Positions 26,355-36,157 of a stretch of DNA of 64,000 nt are shown here, one piece after another. Made by a program: the position numbers and the translations under genes. Source of the DNA: Janthinobacterium sp. PAMC25594 (GTDB lineage Bacteria > Pseudomonadota > Gammaproteobacteria > Burkholderiales > Burkholderiaceae_D); NCBI RefSeq assembly GCF_019443505.1, contig NZ_CP080377.1:6200001-6264000 (forward strand). Direction: 5' to 3'. Positions within the stretch are counted from its first letter, which is position 1. Every line of letters starts with the position of its first letter. The notes below the pieces were generated by a model. It had not been told where the DNA came from. It did not search any database and saw only the letters and a program-made list of their open reading frames with translations.

Positions 26355-26693
26355 ATGAAACACCTGTTCAGCTTCGTGCTGGCTGTACTGCCGCTGGCCG
26401 CCGCAGCGCAGTCCCCGTCCGCCCCGCAAGAGGCGCAAGCATCCGTGCCGGCCACCACCTATCGCTCCGCCTTCGCCGGCTACCGTCCCGCCGCCGAGGA
26501 AAACGCCACGCCCGACCAGGCCTGGCGCGCCGTCAACGACAAAGTCGGCAAGGCCGGCGGCCACATGGGCATGATGAAGATGGAAGGCCACAAGATGGAG
26601 GGCCATACCATGCCGATGCATAAGCCCGGTCCCAAGCCTGATGCCAAACCGGCCGCCCAGCCGTCCCCGCAACACCAGCATGAAGGACATTGA
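26355..26693 (+). CDS. Small periplasmic His/Met-rich copper-associated protein
   Basis: 112-residue secreted protein: signal peptide (MKHLFSFVLAVLPLAAAAQ), then a stretch TTYRSAFAGYRPAAEENA often seen before metal-efflux genes, and a C-terminal half loaded with His and Met (HMGMMKMEGHKMEGH, then HQHEGH at the end). AAGGAA precedes the ATG at 26355. It ends one base before the outer-membrane factor gene. It probably buffers or hands over copper in the periplasm; this is inferred from composition and context. Confidence 0.72.
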   Translation: MKHLFSFVLAVLPLAAAAQSPSAPQEAQASVPATTYRSAFAGYRPAAEENATPDQAWRAVNDKVGKAGGHMGMMKMEGHKMEGHTMPMHKPGPKPDAKPAAQPSPQHQHEGH

Positions 26694-26694
26694 G

Positions 26695-28050
26695 ATGGCC
26701 CGTTTCACAAAATCAACTTGCCTCACGCCGCTGGCGCTGGCGGCCGTCCTGCTGCTCAGTGGCTGCGCCAGTTTCAGCGAGGATGGCGGCATGCGGACGG
26801 TGTCCACGCTGGCCGACGTGCGCACGGGAGCCCCCGCGGCATTGACGGACCAGGGCGGCGAGGAAAAACTGGCCTCTTTGCTGGCCCAGCCCCTGGACGC
26901 CGACAGCGCCGTGCGCATCGCCCTGATGAACAACCACGGCATGAAAGTGGCGCTGGCCGAACTGGGCGCGTCCGAGGCGGACCTGGTGCAGGCGGGGCGC
27001 TTGCGCAATCCCGGCCTGTCGTTCGGCCGCTCGCACGGCAGCCATGGCAATGAAATCGACCGCGGCGTCAGCTTCGACCTGGCGGGACTACTCACCATGC
27101 CGCTGCGCGTCAACATCGAGCGGGGCCGTTTCGAGCAAGCCAAGCTGCAGGCCGCCAGCAGTGCCGTGCAACTGGCGCTTGAGACGCGCCGCGCGTATTT
27201 CAATGCGGTTGCCGCCGTGCAGACGGAACAGTTCATGCAGCGGGCGCTGCTGTCGGCCGAGGCGGGCGCCGAACTGGCCACGCGCTTGCGGCAGGCGGGC
27301 AACTGGAGCCGCCTCGACCAGGCGCGCCAGCAAGTGTTTTACGCGGACGCCGTCGGCGACCTGGCCCGCGCGCGGCACCAGGCATTGGTGACGCGTGAGC
27401 ACCTGACGCGCTTGCTGGGCCTGTGGGGCAAGCAGGCCAGCTTTACTTTACCGTCGCGTCTGCCCGACTTGCCGGCCCAGGCGGTGGAAGCGGGCAATAT
27501 CGAGGCGCAGGCGATGGAGCAGCGCCTCGACGTGCAAAGAGCGAAACTCGACGCGCATGCCACGGCCGACGCGCTGGGCCTGAGCAAGGTGACGGGTTTT
27601 ATTAACGTGCTCGACGTCGGCTACACCAACAAGAGCAGCGAGGCGCCGCGCGAAAACGGCTATGAAGTGTCGCTGGAATTGCCGCTGTTCGACTGGGGCG
27701 CGGCGCGCAATGCCAGGGCGCAAGCGCTGTACGAGCAGTCGCTGCAGCGCACGGCGGGCACGGCGGTGCGGGCCCGCTCGGAAGTGCGCGAGGCGTATTC
27801 GAGCTACCGCACGGCCTACGACCTGGCGCGCCACTACCGCGATGAAGTCGTGCCGCTACGCAAGACGATTTCGCATGAAGTATTGCTGCGTTACAACGGC
27901 ATGCTGGCCAGCGTGTTCGAGCTGCTGGCCGACGCGCGCGAGCAAGTCGCCAGCGTGAACAGCGCCATCGAGACCCAGCGCGATTTCTGGATCGCGCAAA
28001 CTGAGCTGCAAGGCGCCATCAATGGCAGCGGTCCTGCCAACAAGGAATAA
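26695..28050 (+). CDS. TolC-family outer membrane efflux lipoprotein of the copper operon
   Basis: 451-residue protein with a lipobox LLLSGC (Cys24) and the two repeated coiled-coil halves of outer-membrane efflux factors (for example LQAASSAVQLALETRRAYFN, REAYSSYRTAYDLARHYRD). CusC-like in role. The start at 26695 has SD GAAGGA and follows the previous stop by one base. Unusually, no inner-membrane pump or adaptor gene is in the operon; the factor is next to a multicopper oxidase instead. Confidence 0.85.
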   Translation: MARFTKSTCLTPLALAAVLLLSGCASFSEDGGMRTVSTLADVRTGAPAALTDQGGEEKLASLLAQPLDADSAVRIALMNNHGMKVALAELGASEADLVQAGRLRNPGLSFGRSHGSHGNEIDRGVSFDLAGLLTMPLRVNIERGRFEQAKLQAASSAVQLALETRRAYFNAVAAVQTEQFMQRALLSAEAGAELATRLRQAGNWSRLDQARQQVFYADAVGDLARARHQALVTREHLTRLLGLWGKQASFTLPSRLPDLPAQAVEAGNIEAQAMEQRLDVQRAKLDAHATADALGLSKVTGFINVLDVGYTNKSSEAPRENGYEVSLELPLFDWGAARNARAQALYEQSLQRTAGTAVRARSEVREAYSSYRTAYDLARHYRDEVVPLRKTISHEVLLRYNGMLASVFELLADAREQVASVNSAIETQRDFWIAQTELQGAINGSGPANKE

Positions 28051-28052
28051 TG

Positions 28053-29432
28053 ATGATTACACGTAGAAACTTTTTCATGAATGCGGGCGCCGTCGCCCTG
28101 AGTGCCGCCGCGGTGAGCCGCGTGGGGGCGGCGTCATTGCCGGAAGCCGTCAGCATGGCCGGTGCGGAAACGAAAGCGCCGCCACCGCCGCCGAACGGCC
28201 GGCCGTATAACCCCGTCGTCACCCTGAATGGCTGGTCCTTGCCCTGGCGCATGAACAACAACGTCAAGGAATTCCACCTGGTGGCCGAACCCGTCGTGCG
28301 CGAACTGGCGCCCGGCATGCAAGCGAACCTGTGGGGCTACAACGGCCAGTCGCCCGGTCCCACCATCGAAGTGGTGGAGGGTGACAGGGTGCGCATCTTT
28401 GTCACGAATAAATTGCCGGAACACACGAGCGTGCACTGGCATGGCCAGCGTTTGCCCAACGGCATGGATGGCGTCACGGGCCTGACCCAGCCAGGTATTC
28501 CTCCCGGCAAGACCTTCGTGTACGAGTTTGTTGCCAGGCGCCCCGGCACCTTCATGTATCACCCGCATGCCGATGAAATGACGCAGATGGCCATGGGCAT
28601 GATGGGGTTCTGGGTGACGCACCCGAAAGACCCGCATTTCATGAAGGTGGACCGCGATTTCGTCTTCCTGCTCAGCAACTACGACATCGATCCCGGCAGC
28701 TACACGCCGAAGATCATGACCATGACGGATTTTAATCTGTTCACTTTCAACAGCCGCGTCTTCCCCGGCATCGACCCGATGGTCGTGCGCCAGGGCGACA
28801 AGGTGCGCGTGCGCGTGGGCAACCTGACCATGACGAACCACCCGATCCATATGCATGGCCATGAATTCGAGGTGACGGGCACGGATGGCGGCTGGACGCG
28901 CCCCGAATCGCGCTGGCCCGAAGTGACGACCGATATCGCCGTGGGGCAGATGCGCGCCGTGGAATTCACGGCCACGGACCTCGGCGACTGGGCTTTCCAC
29001 TGCCACAAATCGCACCATACGATGAATGCCATGGGGCATGACGTACCCACCATGATCGGCGTCGACCACCAGGGCGTGGCGGCGAAGATCAACCAGCTCG
29101 TACCCGGCTACATGGTGATGGGCGAACGGGGCATGGCCGACATGGGCGAGATGCAGATGCCGATTCCCGACAACACCTTGCCGATGATGGCCGGCGACGG
29201 CCCGTTCGGCGCCATCGGCATGGGCGGCATGTTTACCACGGTGAAGGTGCGCAAGGAGCAGAAAGCGGGCGATTACCGCGATCCGGGCTGGTACAAGCAC
29301 CCGGCCGGCAGCGTGGCGTATGAATGGACGGGCGCCTTGCCGGAAGCGGTGCGCCGCGCCGGCCCGCCGGCGCCGGCGGCCAAGGGAGGGGTCGAGATGA
29401 CGGTGCGCAAGCCGCTCAGGCACGATCATTAA
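28053..29432 (+). CDS. Tat-exported multicopper oxidase (CopA/CueO-like)
   Basis: 459-residue multicopper oxidase. A twin-arginine signal (ITRRNFF) leads the protein. The copper-ligand clusters are all present: SVHWHGQ and MYHPHADEM in the first cupredoxin region, HPIHMHGHEF and FHCHKSHH in the last. Met-rich stretches near the end (GMADMGEMQMP) resemble the Cu(I)-binding inserts of CueO. It oxidises Cu(I) to less toxic Cu(II) in the periplasm. ATG at 28053 is preferred for spacing to AAGGA at 28042-28046; an overlapping ATG at 28050 adds one Met. Confidence 0.9.
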   Translation: MITRRNFFMNAGAVALSAAAVSRVGAASLPEAVSMAGAETKAPPPPPNGRPYNPVVTLNGWSLPWRMNNNVKEFHLVAEPVVRELAPGMQANLWGYNGQSPGPTIEVVEGDRVRIFVTNKLPEHTSVHWHGQRLPNGMDGVTGLTQPGIPPGKTFVYEFVARRPGTFMYHPHADEMTQMAMGMMGFWVTHPKDPHFMKVDRDFVFLLSNYDIDPGSYTPKIMTMTDFNLFTFNSRVFPGIDPMVVRQGDKVRVRVGNLTMTNHPIHMHGHEFEVTGTDGGWTRPESRWPEVTTDIAVGQMRAVEFTATDLGDWAFHCHKSHHTMNAMGHDVPTMIGVDHQGVAAKINQLVPGYMVMGERGMADMGEMQMPIPDNTLPMMAGDGPFGAIGMGGMFTTVKVRKEQKAGDYRDPGWYKHPAGSVAYEWTGALPEAVRRAGPPAPAAKGGVEMTVRKPLRHDH

Positions 29433-29469
29433 TGTCTCAATAATATTATTATTTTTAAATTAATATTAA

Positions 29470-29493
29470 GGGCTTGCCTAGCACGGCAAGCCC
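29470..29493 (+). terminator. Hairpin after the copper operon, possible terminator
   Basis: Perfect 9-bp stem GGGCTTGCC / GGCAAGCCC with a 6-nt loop (29470-29478, 29485-29493), 38 bases after the oxidase stop. The following bases are T/G-rich (TGGTGCTTGTTG) rather than a clean T-run, so strength is uncertain. Confidence 0.55.
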
Positions 29494-29624
29494 TGGTGCT
29501 TGTTGTTATAAATCAAGCTATTATCGTTTAGTGACAATGCGCGTATTTCTACCCCGCTATTTTCTCTATATTCAAGACATTCAGCTGCTTCTTCGAGCAC
29601 TGGTGGCCGGACTATGGGGGAATC

Positions 29625-31280
29625 ATGTTGAGTCAGATGAAGGTGGGCACGCGCCTGATCGCGGCGTTTTTTTGTGTCGCACTGATGGGGGCCATCGTGG
29701 CCGGCATCGGCATCTTCAACATGGGCAAGATCGACACCATGGCGGGGCAGATGTACAACAGCGAATTGCTGGGCCTGTCGCATATCAAGGAAGCCAACAT
29801 CGCCCTGATCAAGGTGGGCCGTGCCCGTAGTAATTTCTTGCTGGCTACCACGGCCGAGGAGCGCGCCACGCGCCAGGCCGACATCGCCAAATTCCTCGAA
29901 TTAAATAAAAGCTACCTGGCCAAGGCCCAGCCGCTGTTCGTCACGTCGGCCGCCAAGGAACTGTTTGCCCGTTTTGCCGCCGTCGAAGTGGACTATATCG
30001 CCACCATGCAGCAGGCGCTGGCGCTGGCCGCGGCCGAGCCGCTGGCCCAGCACAGCGCGCAACTGGTCGAGTTGCTCAACAAGACGCGGCAGCATGCGGA
30101 CGAACTCGACGGCATGCTCGATAAATTGTCGCTGTAAAAAGAAGAGCGCGCCAAGGCGGCGGCCATGCAGGCATCGGGCGTGTATCAGGCCAGCCGCAGC
30201 TTCATGATCGCGCTGGTGCTGGGCAGCATGGTGGCCGGCCTGGCGCTGGGCGCGCTGATCACGCGCGGACTGACGCGCCAGCTCGGTGGCGAACCGGCGT
30301 ATGCCGTCAAGATCGCGGGCGCCATCGCCGAGGGCGACCTGACCGTCGATATCCGCACGGCCAGCCATGACAACGCCAGCCTGTTGTTCGCCATGAAAGC
30401 CATGCGCGACAAGCTGGTGGGCATCGTCAGCCAGGTGCGTTCGGGCACGGACACCATCCATACGGCCTCGAGCGAAATCGCCCAGGGCAACCTCGACCTG
30501 TCGTCGCGCACGGAAGAACAGGCCAGTTCGCTGGAAGAAACGGCATCCTCGATGGAGCAGCTGACGTCGGCCGTGCGGCAGAATGCGGATAACGCGCGCC
30601 AGGCCAATGCGCTGGCCGGCGCCGCTTCCGATGTGGCCGGCAAGGGCGGCGCCGTGGTGGGGCGGGTGGTGCAGACGATGGAATCGATCAATGCCTCCTC
30701 GCGCAAGATCGTCGACATCATCAGCGTCATCGACAGCATCGCCTTCCAGACTAACATCCTCGCCTTGAACGCGGCCGTGGAAGCGGCCAGGGCGGGCGAG
30801 GAGGGGCGCGGTTTCGCCGTCGTGGCGTCCGAAGTGCGCAACCTGGCGCAGCGCTCGGCCAGTGCCGCCAAGGAAATCAAGACCCTGATCGGCGACTCCG
30901 TCGAGCAGGTGGAAATCGGCTCCAGGCTCGTGCATGACGCGGGCAAGACGATGGATGAAGTCGTCACCAGCGTGCGCCAGGTGGCCGACATCATGCAGGA
31001 AATCACGGCCGCCAGCGCCGAACAGAGCGCCGGCATCGAGCAAGTCAACGAGGCCGTCTTGCAAATGGACCAGGTGACGCAGCAGAACGCGGCCCTGGTG
31101 GAAGAGGCGGCCGCGGCGGCCGAATCGCTGCAAGACCAGGCGCAGATCCTGACGGAACTGGTGGGCGTGTTCCGCCTGCATGCCCAGGCGCAACAGCTGA
31201 CCGTGGCGCCGGCCAGCAACGTCACGCCGCTGCGCCGGCCGGCGCCCGCCGCCAGGCAGGGCGTGCGGCGCCTGGCCTGA
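29625..31280 (+). pseudogene. Methyl-accepting chemotaxis protein interrupted by an in-frame TAA
   Basis: The frame codes a standard membrane chemoreceptor of 551 codons. Residues 1-30 are a first membrane helix, about 31-185 a four-helix-bundle sensor, a second helix near 190 ([20 protein letters not shown]), HAMP, and a signalling domain with tip [16 protein letters not shown] single TAA at 30135-30137 (codon 171) splits it into a 170-residue sensor fragment and a C-terminal part that could only restart at ATG 30165 without an SD. Both sides are in the same frame, so one base change restores the gene. Either a recent nonsense mutation or a sequencing error. The start at 29625 has GGGGGAA upstream. 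Confidence 0.82.
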
Positions 31281-31363
31281 ACGCGGCAGGATCGGCGCAA
31301 CACGCACACCCGGGCTTGGTGGTAGGCTGTCGCCATTGCGCATTTGCCACTTCCGGGTCTTCC

Positions 31364-32131
31364 ATGTCTTCTCTCCGCTTGCCGTTGCTGTGTTTTTCCC
31401 TGCTGTCCCTGGCGCCATTGGCGCAGGCGCAGGAGGACGATCCCGTCCTGCCTTACCGGCCTTCCGTGGCCAGTCCCGCCCAGCTGCCCGTGCCGGGCCA
31501 GCTGGAATTCGAGGCCGGCGGCTTGCTGTCCAAAACGGACGATACGCGCCGCGCCAGCCTGCCATACACGTTTAAACTGGCGTTCACGCCCGAATGGGGC
31601 GTGCTGCTCGCAGGCGAGGGATTCGTGCGCGCGCGCGATGACACGGGCCGGCGCGAGACGGGCGTGGGCGACACGACCGTCGTGCTCAAGCGCGCCTTTT
31701 TGCTCGACAGCGCCACGGCGCTGGGCCTGGAACTGGGCTGGAAGTTGCCGACGGCCAAGGACAGCATCGGCAGCGGCAAGAGCGACGTGTCGCTGAACGG
31801 CATTTTCAGCCGTGACCTGGGCGCCGTGCACATGGACGCCAACCTGAACGCCACGCGCCTGGGCGCCTCCGACCCCGGCACGGGCCGGGTGCAAACGGGC
31901 TGGGCAACCTCCTTTTCCACGCCCGTCAGCGCGCGCTGGGGCGCCACGGCGGAAGTGTCGGGCACGCGTTTGCGCGGCGCGCCGGCCACGGCGCAGCTCT
32001 TGCTGGCCGCCACCTACAGTCCCACGCCACGGCTGGCCATCGACATCGGCATGGCGCGCGGCTTGACGGCGGCGTCGCCGGACTGGTCGCTGTTCAGCGG
32101 CTTGGTAGTGCCTTTGGGCAAGCTGTGGTGA
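31364..32131 (+). CDS. Putative outer-membrane transporter-like protein
   Basis: 255-residue secreted protein: signal peptide (LPLLCFSLLSLAPLAQAQ) and then alternating amphipathic strands rich in Gly, Leu and Thr (GLELGWKLPTAKDSIGSGKS), ending in an aromatic residue (KLW), as in beta-barrels. It resembles the family of predicted outer-membrane proteins found beside phenol meta-pathway genes. No operon partner is evident. The start at 31364 gives the cleanest signal peptide. Confidence 0.65.
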   Translation: MSSLRLPLLCFSLLSLAPLAQAQEDDPVLPYRPSVASPAQLPVPGQLEFEAGGLLSKTDDTRRASLPYTFKLAFTPEWGVLLAGEGFVRARDDTGRRETGVGDTTVVLKRAFLLDSATALGLELGWKLPTAKDSIGSGKSDVSLNGIFSRDLGAVHMDANLNATRLGASDPGTGRVQTGWATSFSTPVSARWGATAEVSGTRLRGAPATAQLLLAATYSPTPRLAIDIGMARGLTAASPDWSLFSGLVVPLGKLW

Positions 32132-32224
32132 AATTGCGAGGGCATTCCTTATGTGTCCTTGCGAACAAACAGTGGCTTGCACAAGGTCTACAATTGCCGC
32201 ATAACTGATAAAAGGAGTGTCCTC

Positions 32225-32716
32225 ATGAAAACCCTCATTCTCGCCGCCGTCCTGCTGTCGGCAGGTACCGCCGCCGTTGCCCAAGTTTCCGTCACCATCG
32301 GCCAGCCCGGCTTTTACGGACGCATCGACATAGGTGACTATCCCGCGCCGCAATTGATCTACGCGCAGCCCGTCATCGTGCAGCGCCCGCAATACTATTC
32401 GGCCCGCCCCATCTATTTGCGCGTGCCGCCCGGCCATGCGAAAAACTGGTCCAAGCACTGCCGCAAGTATAATGCCTGTAACCAAGAGGTCTATTTCGTC
32501 CAGGATAGTTGGTATAACAACCAATATGCGCCCCGTTACCGCCAGCAGCATGGCGACCATGGCCGTCCCGATTATGGCGACCGCGGCCGTCATGACGACA
32601 AGCATGACAAGCACTATGACAAGCATGACGACAAGCGCGACAAGCATGATGACAAGCCGGGCCGAGGCAATGGCAATGGTCACGGCAATGGCAACGGCAA
32701 CGGGCACAGGGATTAA
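32225..32716 (+). CDS. Secreted protein with Asp/His/Lys repeat tail
   Basis: 163-residue protein with a signal peptide (MKTLILAAVLLSAGTAAVAQ), a Tyr/Pro-rich middle (YAQPVIVQRPQYYSARPIYL) containing two cysteines (HCRKYNACNQ), and a low-complexity tail of DKHDDK-type repeats followed by GNGNGHG repeats. AAAGGAG at 32211-32216 gives a firm start. The tail DNA is a degenerate tandem repeat (32590-32715), so length may vary between strains. The function is unknown; the His/Asp composition would suit divalent metal binding. Confidence 0.7.
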   Translation: MKTLILAAVLLSAGTAAVAQVSVTIGQPGFYGRIDIGDYPAPQLIYAQPVIVQRPQYYSARPIYLRVPPGHAKNWSKHCRKYNACNQEVYFVQDSWYNNQYAPRYRQQHGDHGRPDYGDRGRHDDKHDKHYDKHDDKRDKHDDKPGRGNGNGHGNGNGNGHRD

Positions 32717-32731
32717 CACGCAGGAGGATCT

Positions 32732-34030
32732 TTGCACAGTAAAATCGTAATCGTAGGGGGAGGAGCAGGCGGCCTGGAGCTGGCCTGCAAACTCAGCCGT
32801 AAGCTCGGCCCCGGCCAGGTCATCCTGGTCGACAGCCGGCTGTACCATATCTGGAAGCCGTCGCTGCATGAAGTGGCGGCCGGCACCCTGGATATTCACC
32901 AGGAAGGCCTGTCGTACCAGATGCTGGCGCATGACAATGGTTTTACCTATGTCTATGGCCCCCTGATCGCGCTCGATGCGGCCACGAACAGCCTCACCGT
33001 GGGCGCCATCGCCACCGACAAGGATGAACAGCTCTTGCCGCAGCGCACTGTCAGCTATGACCAGCTGGTGCTGGCCGTGGGCAGCACCTCGAATTACTTC
33101 GGCGTGCCCGGCGCCAAGGAAAACACGATTTCCCTGAATGCCACGGAAGACGCCGAACGTTTCCGTCTGACCCTGCTGAAACTGCTGGCCATGGCCGAGC
33201 AGCGCCAGGGCGACGCGGGCCATCCCGGCGTCGATATCGTCATCATCGGCGGCGGCGCCACGGGCGTGGAGCTGGCGGCCGAATTGCGCGAAGCGAGCGG
33301 CGTGTATGCGGCGTATGGTTTTCAGAATCTCAACGCCATCAAGGATGTGCGCATCACCCTGCTCGAAGGGGCGCCGCGCATCCTGGCGCCGCTGCCCGAG
33401 CGCGTCTCCATCGCCGCCTCGAAACTGCTGCATCAACATGGCATCAGCGTGGTGACCGATACGCGCGTCACCACGATCGAAGCGGACAAGGTGACGGTGG
33501 CCAGCGGCACCAGCTATGCGGCCGACATCTGCGTGTGGGCCGCCGGTATCCGCGCGCCGGAATTTCTGTCGACCCTGGGCTTGCCGACCAACCGCGCCGG
33601 CCAGCTGGAAGTGACGGGCATGCTCAATGTGCAGGGTCATGCGAATATCTTCGCGCTCGGCGATTGCGCCGCCTGCATGGGGCCGGACGGCAAGCTGGTG
33701 CCGCCGCGCGCCCAGGCCGCCCACCAGCAAGCCGATTACCTGCTGAAAACTTTCCTGCTGCAAGCGAAGGGCAAGCCGCCGCAAAGCAAGCCGTACGAGT
33801 ACCTCGACTACGGTTCGCTCGTGTCGTTCGGCCGCACCACCTCGGTGGGCACCCTGATGGGTTCGCTGAAGGGCCTGAGCTGGTTCGTCGAAGGCTTTGT
33901 CGCGCGCATGATGTATGTCAGCCTGCACCTGATGCACCACAACGCCGTGCTGGGCAGCGTGCGCACGGCCGTCATGGCCATGGGCCGCTTCCTGATCAAG
34001 CGCAGCACGCCGCAGGTGAAGCTGCATTAA
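32732..34030 (+). CDS. ndh: Type II NADH dehydrogenase (NDH-2)
   Basis: 432-residue FAD oxidoreductase. The first Rossmann motif is VIVGGGAGGLELACKL, the second IIGGGATGVELAAELRE, and the FAD motif NIFALGDCAA is present. NDH-2 feeds electrons from NADH to quinone without proton pumping. The start is TTG at 32732, fixed by the strong SD AGGAGG at 32722-32727 and by the Rossmann fold beginning four residues later. The C-terminal amphipathic region (RMMYVSLHLMHHNAVLG) likely binds the membrane. A terminator follows. Confidence 0.9.
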   Translation: MHSKIVIVGGGAGGLELACKLSRKLGPGQVILVDSRLYHIWKPSLHEVAAGTLDIHQEGLSYQMLAHDNGFTYVYGPLIALDAATNSLTVGAIATDKDEQLLPQRTVSYDQLVLAVGSTSNYFGVPGAKENTISLNATEDAERFRLTLLKLLAMAEQRQGDAGHPGVDIVIIGGGATGVELAAELREASGVYAAYGFQNLNAIKDVRITLLEGAPRILAPLPERVSIAASKLLHQHGISVVTDTRVTTIEADKVTVASGTSYAADICVWAAGIRAPEFLSTLGLPTNRAGQLEVTGMLNVQGHANIFALGDCAACMGPDGKLVPPRAQAAHQQADYLLKTFLLQAKGKPPQSKPYEYLDYGSLVSFGRTTSVGTLMGSLKGLSWFVEGFVARMMYVSLHLMHHNAVLGSVRTAVMAMGRFLIKRSTPQVKLH

Positions 34031-34050
34031 TTAAGTGGATGTCAGCGCAG

Positions 34051-34075
34051 AAAGGGGCCTTGCGGCCCCTTTTTA
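34051..34075. terminator. Bidirectional terminator between ndh and the DUF6265 gene
   Basis: Stem AAAGGGGCC / GGCCCCTTT (34051-34059, 34064-34072) with a TTGC loop and a T-tract on the plus side; the A-run on the other arm gives a weaker T-tract for the opposing gene. The minus-strand gene's stop codon lies within it. Confidence 0.82.
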
Positions 34076-34588
34076 TTTGCTGCGCGTAATCGGCGCCGCT
34101 TCGCAGCGGCCCCGCGTCATGGGGAAATCGATGGTGGTGAGCTTGCCTTTCAAGCTGCCGGTGATGCTGGCATGCAAGATGCGCTCGCTGTCGTGGCGGT
34201 AGATGATACGGCTCGGAAAGTCATTGTCCAGGTTGGCGAAGATGAATTCATTCGGCTTGTCCTGGCGCAGCAGGTTGAAGATCACGGGCGGCTGGCCCGA
34301 CGGCTGCACGATGTAGGCCAGTTGCCCCGGTTCCGTCAGGCGGATCTGCACGAATTCGAAGGCCGTCGTCTTGCCGCCCTTGACGGTGCGGCTGGTGCCG
34401 AGCAGGGTGCCGCCGGCGGCCGTGCTCCATTGTTCCCCGGAGCCGGGTTCGGCGCCGTCGACGTTCCAGCAGCCGGCCAGCCAGGCCAGCTTGTCCACGG
34501 TTTCCGGCGGCGGCACGGTGTTGTTGGCGGCCTGGACGGCGCTCGTGGCCAGCAACGCTGCCAGCAGGGTGGGGATCAGTCGTTGCAT
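34073..34588 (-). CDS. DUF6265-like secreted protein
   Basis: 171-residue protein with a signal peptide (LIPTLLAALLATSAVQA). The pattern LAWLAGCWNVDGAEPGSGEQW near the start of the mature part, and FVQIRLTEPGQLAYIVQPSG later, match the DUF6265 lipocalin-like family. SD AGGAG precedes the ATG. Function unknown. It converges on ndh across a shared terminator. Confidence 0.72.
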   Translation of the reverse strand: MQRLIPTLLAALLATSAVQAANNTVPPPETVDKLAWLAGCWNVDGAEPGSGEQWSTAAGGTLLGTSRTVKGGKTTAFEFVQIRLTEPGQLAYIVQPSGQPPVIFNLLRQDKPNEFIFANLDNDFPSRIIYRHDSERILHASITGSLKGKLTTIDFPMTRGRCEAAPITRSK

Positions 34589-34664
34589 GCGGTCTCCTGT
34601 CGTCGTATCGTTCAGCGGGGCAGGGCGCCCGGCGGTGTCCTGGCACTATGCGGCCTGGCAGGGA

Positions 34665-35378
34665 CTATTCTTTCGGGCTAATGCGCGGCAAGACGACGGT
34701 CAGGGCCGTGCCGCCTTGCGGATTGGCCGTCAGGCTCAGGCTGCCGCCGAGGTAATGCACGCGCTCGCGCACGGCGCGCAGGCCGTGCTTGTTCATTTCG
34801 ACGGGTTCGCTGGCCGGCAGCCCCACGCCGTTATCCTTGACGGTCATCATCAGTGCTTCGTCGTTGTCGTCGATGATGATGTCCACCTCTGTGGCGTTGG
34901 CGTGCGTGGCGATGTTGCCGAGCGCTTCTTCCAGCGTGCGCAACAGGGCCACGCCCACGTTGCGGGGGCAAATCAATTCATCGTCGGGCAGGCTGCAGCG
35001 CACGGTGATCTTGTGCTGGTCGGCAAATTGCGCGGCCAGTTCGCCCAGCGCGACATTGACGCCGAGAAACTCCAGCTTGTCATTCCACAGTTTCATCTGC
35101 ATTTGCCGGTTGGTTTCGATCACATTCAGCAGCAATTGCTTCATGGTTGCCGCACGGTCGAGCAAGGCCGCTTCCTGCGGCATTTTTTGCGTCAGCAGCG
35201 ACAAGTGCATGGTCAGCGCCGTCAGCGAGGAGCCGAGGCTGTCGTGCAGCTGGCGCGACAGGGCGCGCCGTTCATTGTCCCAGCTGGTGTTGACATGACC
35301 GAGCAACTCGCTGAGATCGGCGGCGCGTTCCGCATCGGCCTGGGCCGCTTCCTTGTTCGGATCTGTTTGTGCGGACAT
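34665..35378 (-). CDS. Orphan cytoplasmic histidine kinase (HisKA_3 type)
   Basis: 237-residue protein consisting only of a NarX/DegS-type dimerisation-phosphoacceptor region (SRQLHDSLGSSLTAL, with the phospho-His) and an ATPase domain (N-box EEALGNIATHANAT, G-box DNGVGLPASEP, then HGLRAVRERVHYLGG). There is no sensor domain, membrane segment or neighbouring response regulator. The N-terminal 30 residues are Ala/Glu-rich. It must receive its signal from, and pass phosphate to, partners encoded elsewhere. Confidence 0.82.
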   Translation of the reverse strand: MSAQTDPNKEAAQADAERAADLSELLGHVNTSWDNERRALSRQLHDSLGSSLTALTMHLSLLTQKMPQEAALLDRAATMKQLLLNVIETNRQMQMKLWNDKLEFLGVNVALGELAAQFADQHKITVRCSLPDDELICPRNVGVALLRTLEEALGNIATHANATEVDIIIDDNDEALMMTVKDNGVGLPASEPVEMNKHGLRAVRERVHYLGGSLSLTANPQGGTALTVVLPRISPKE

Positions 35379-36083
<705 letters not shown>

Positions 36084-36100
36084 AGTGTCTCTGTAATAAA

Positions 36101-36136
36101 AAACCGGCTGGACATGATGTCCAGCCGGTTTTTTTA
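36101..36136. terminator. Strong intrinsic terminator
   Basis: Perfect 13-bp stem AAACCGGCTGGAC / GTCCAGCCGGTTT (36101-36113, 36119-36131), 5-nt loop and a T-run to 36135. The A-run on the left makes it workable for the converging GGDEF gene too. Confidence 0.92.
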
Positions 36137-36157
36137 TGTGCCGCGCGGAAAGTACGT

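Noticed and set aside
30185..34027. 1280-codon minus-strand ORF
   Set aside because: It covers several plus-strand genes with clear domains (chemoreceptor, outer-membrane protein, NDH-2); its translation is repetitive and domain-free.
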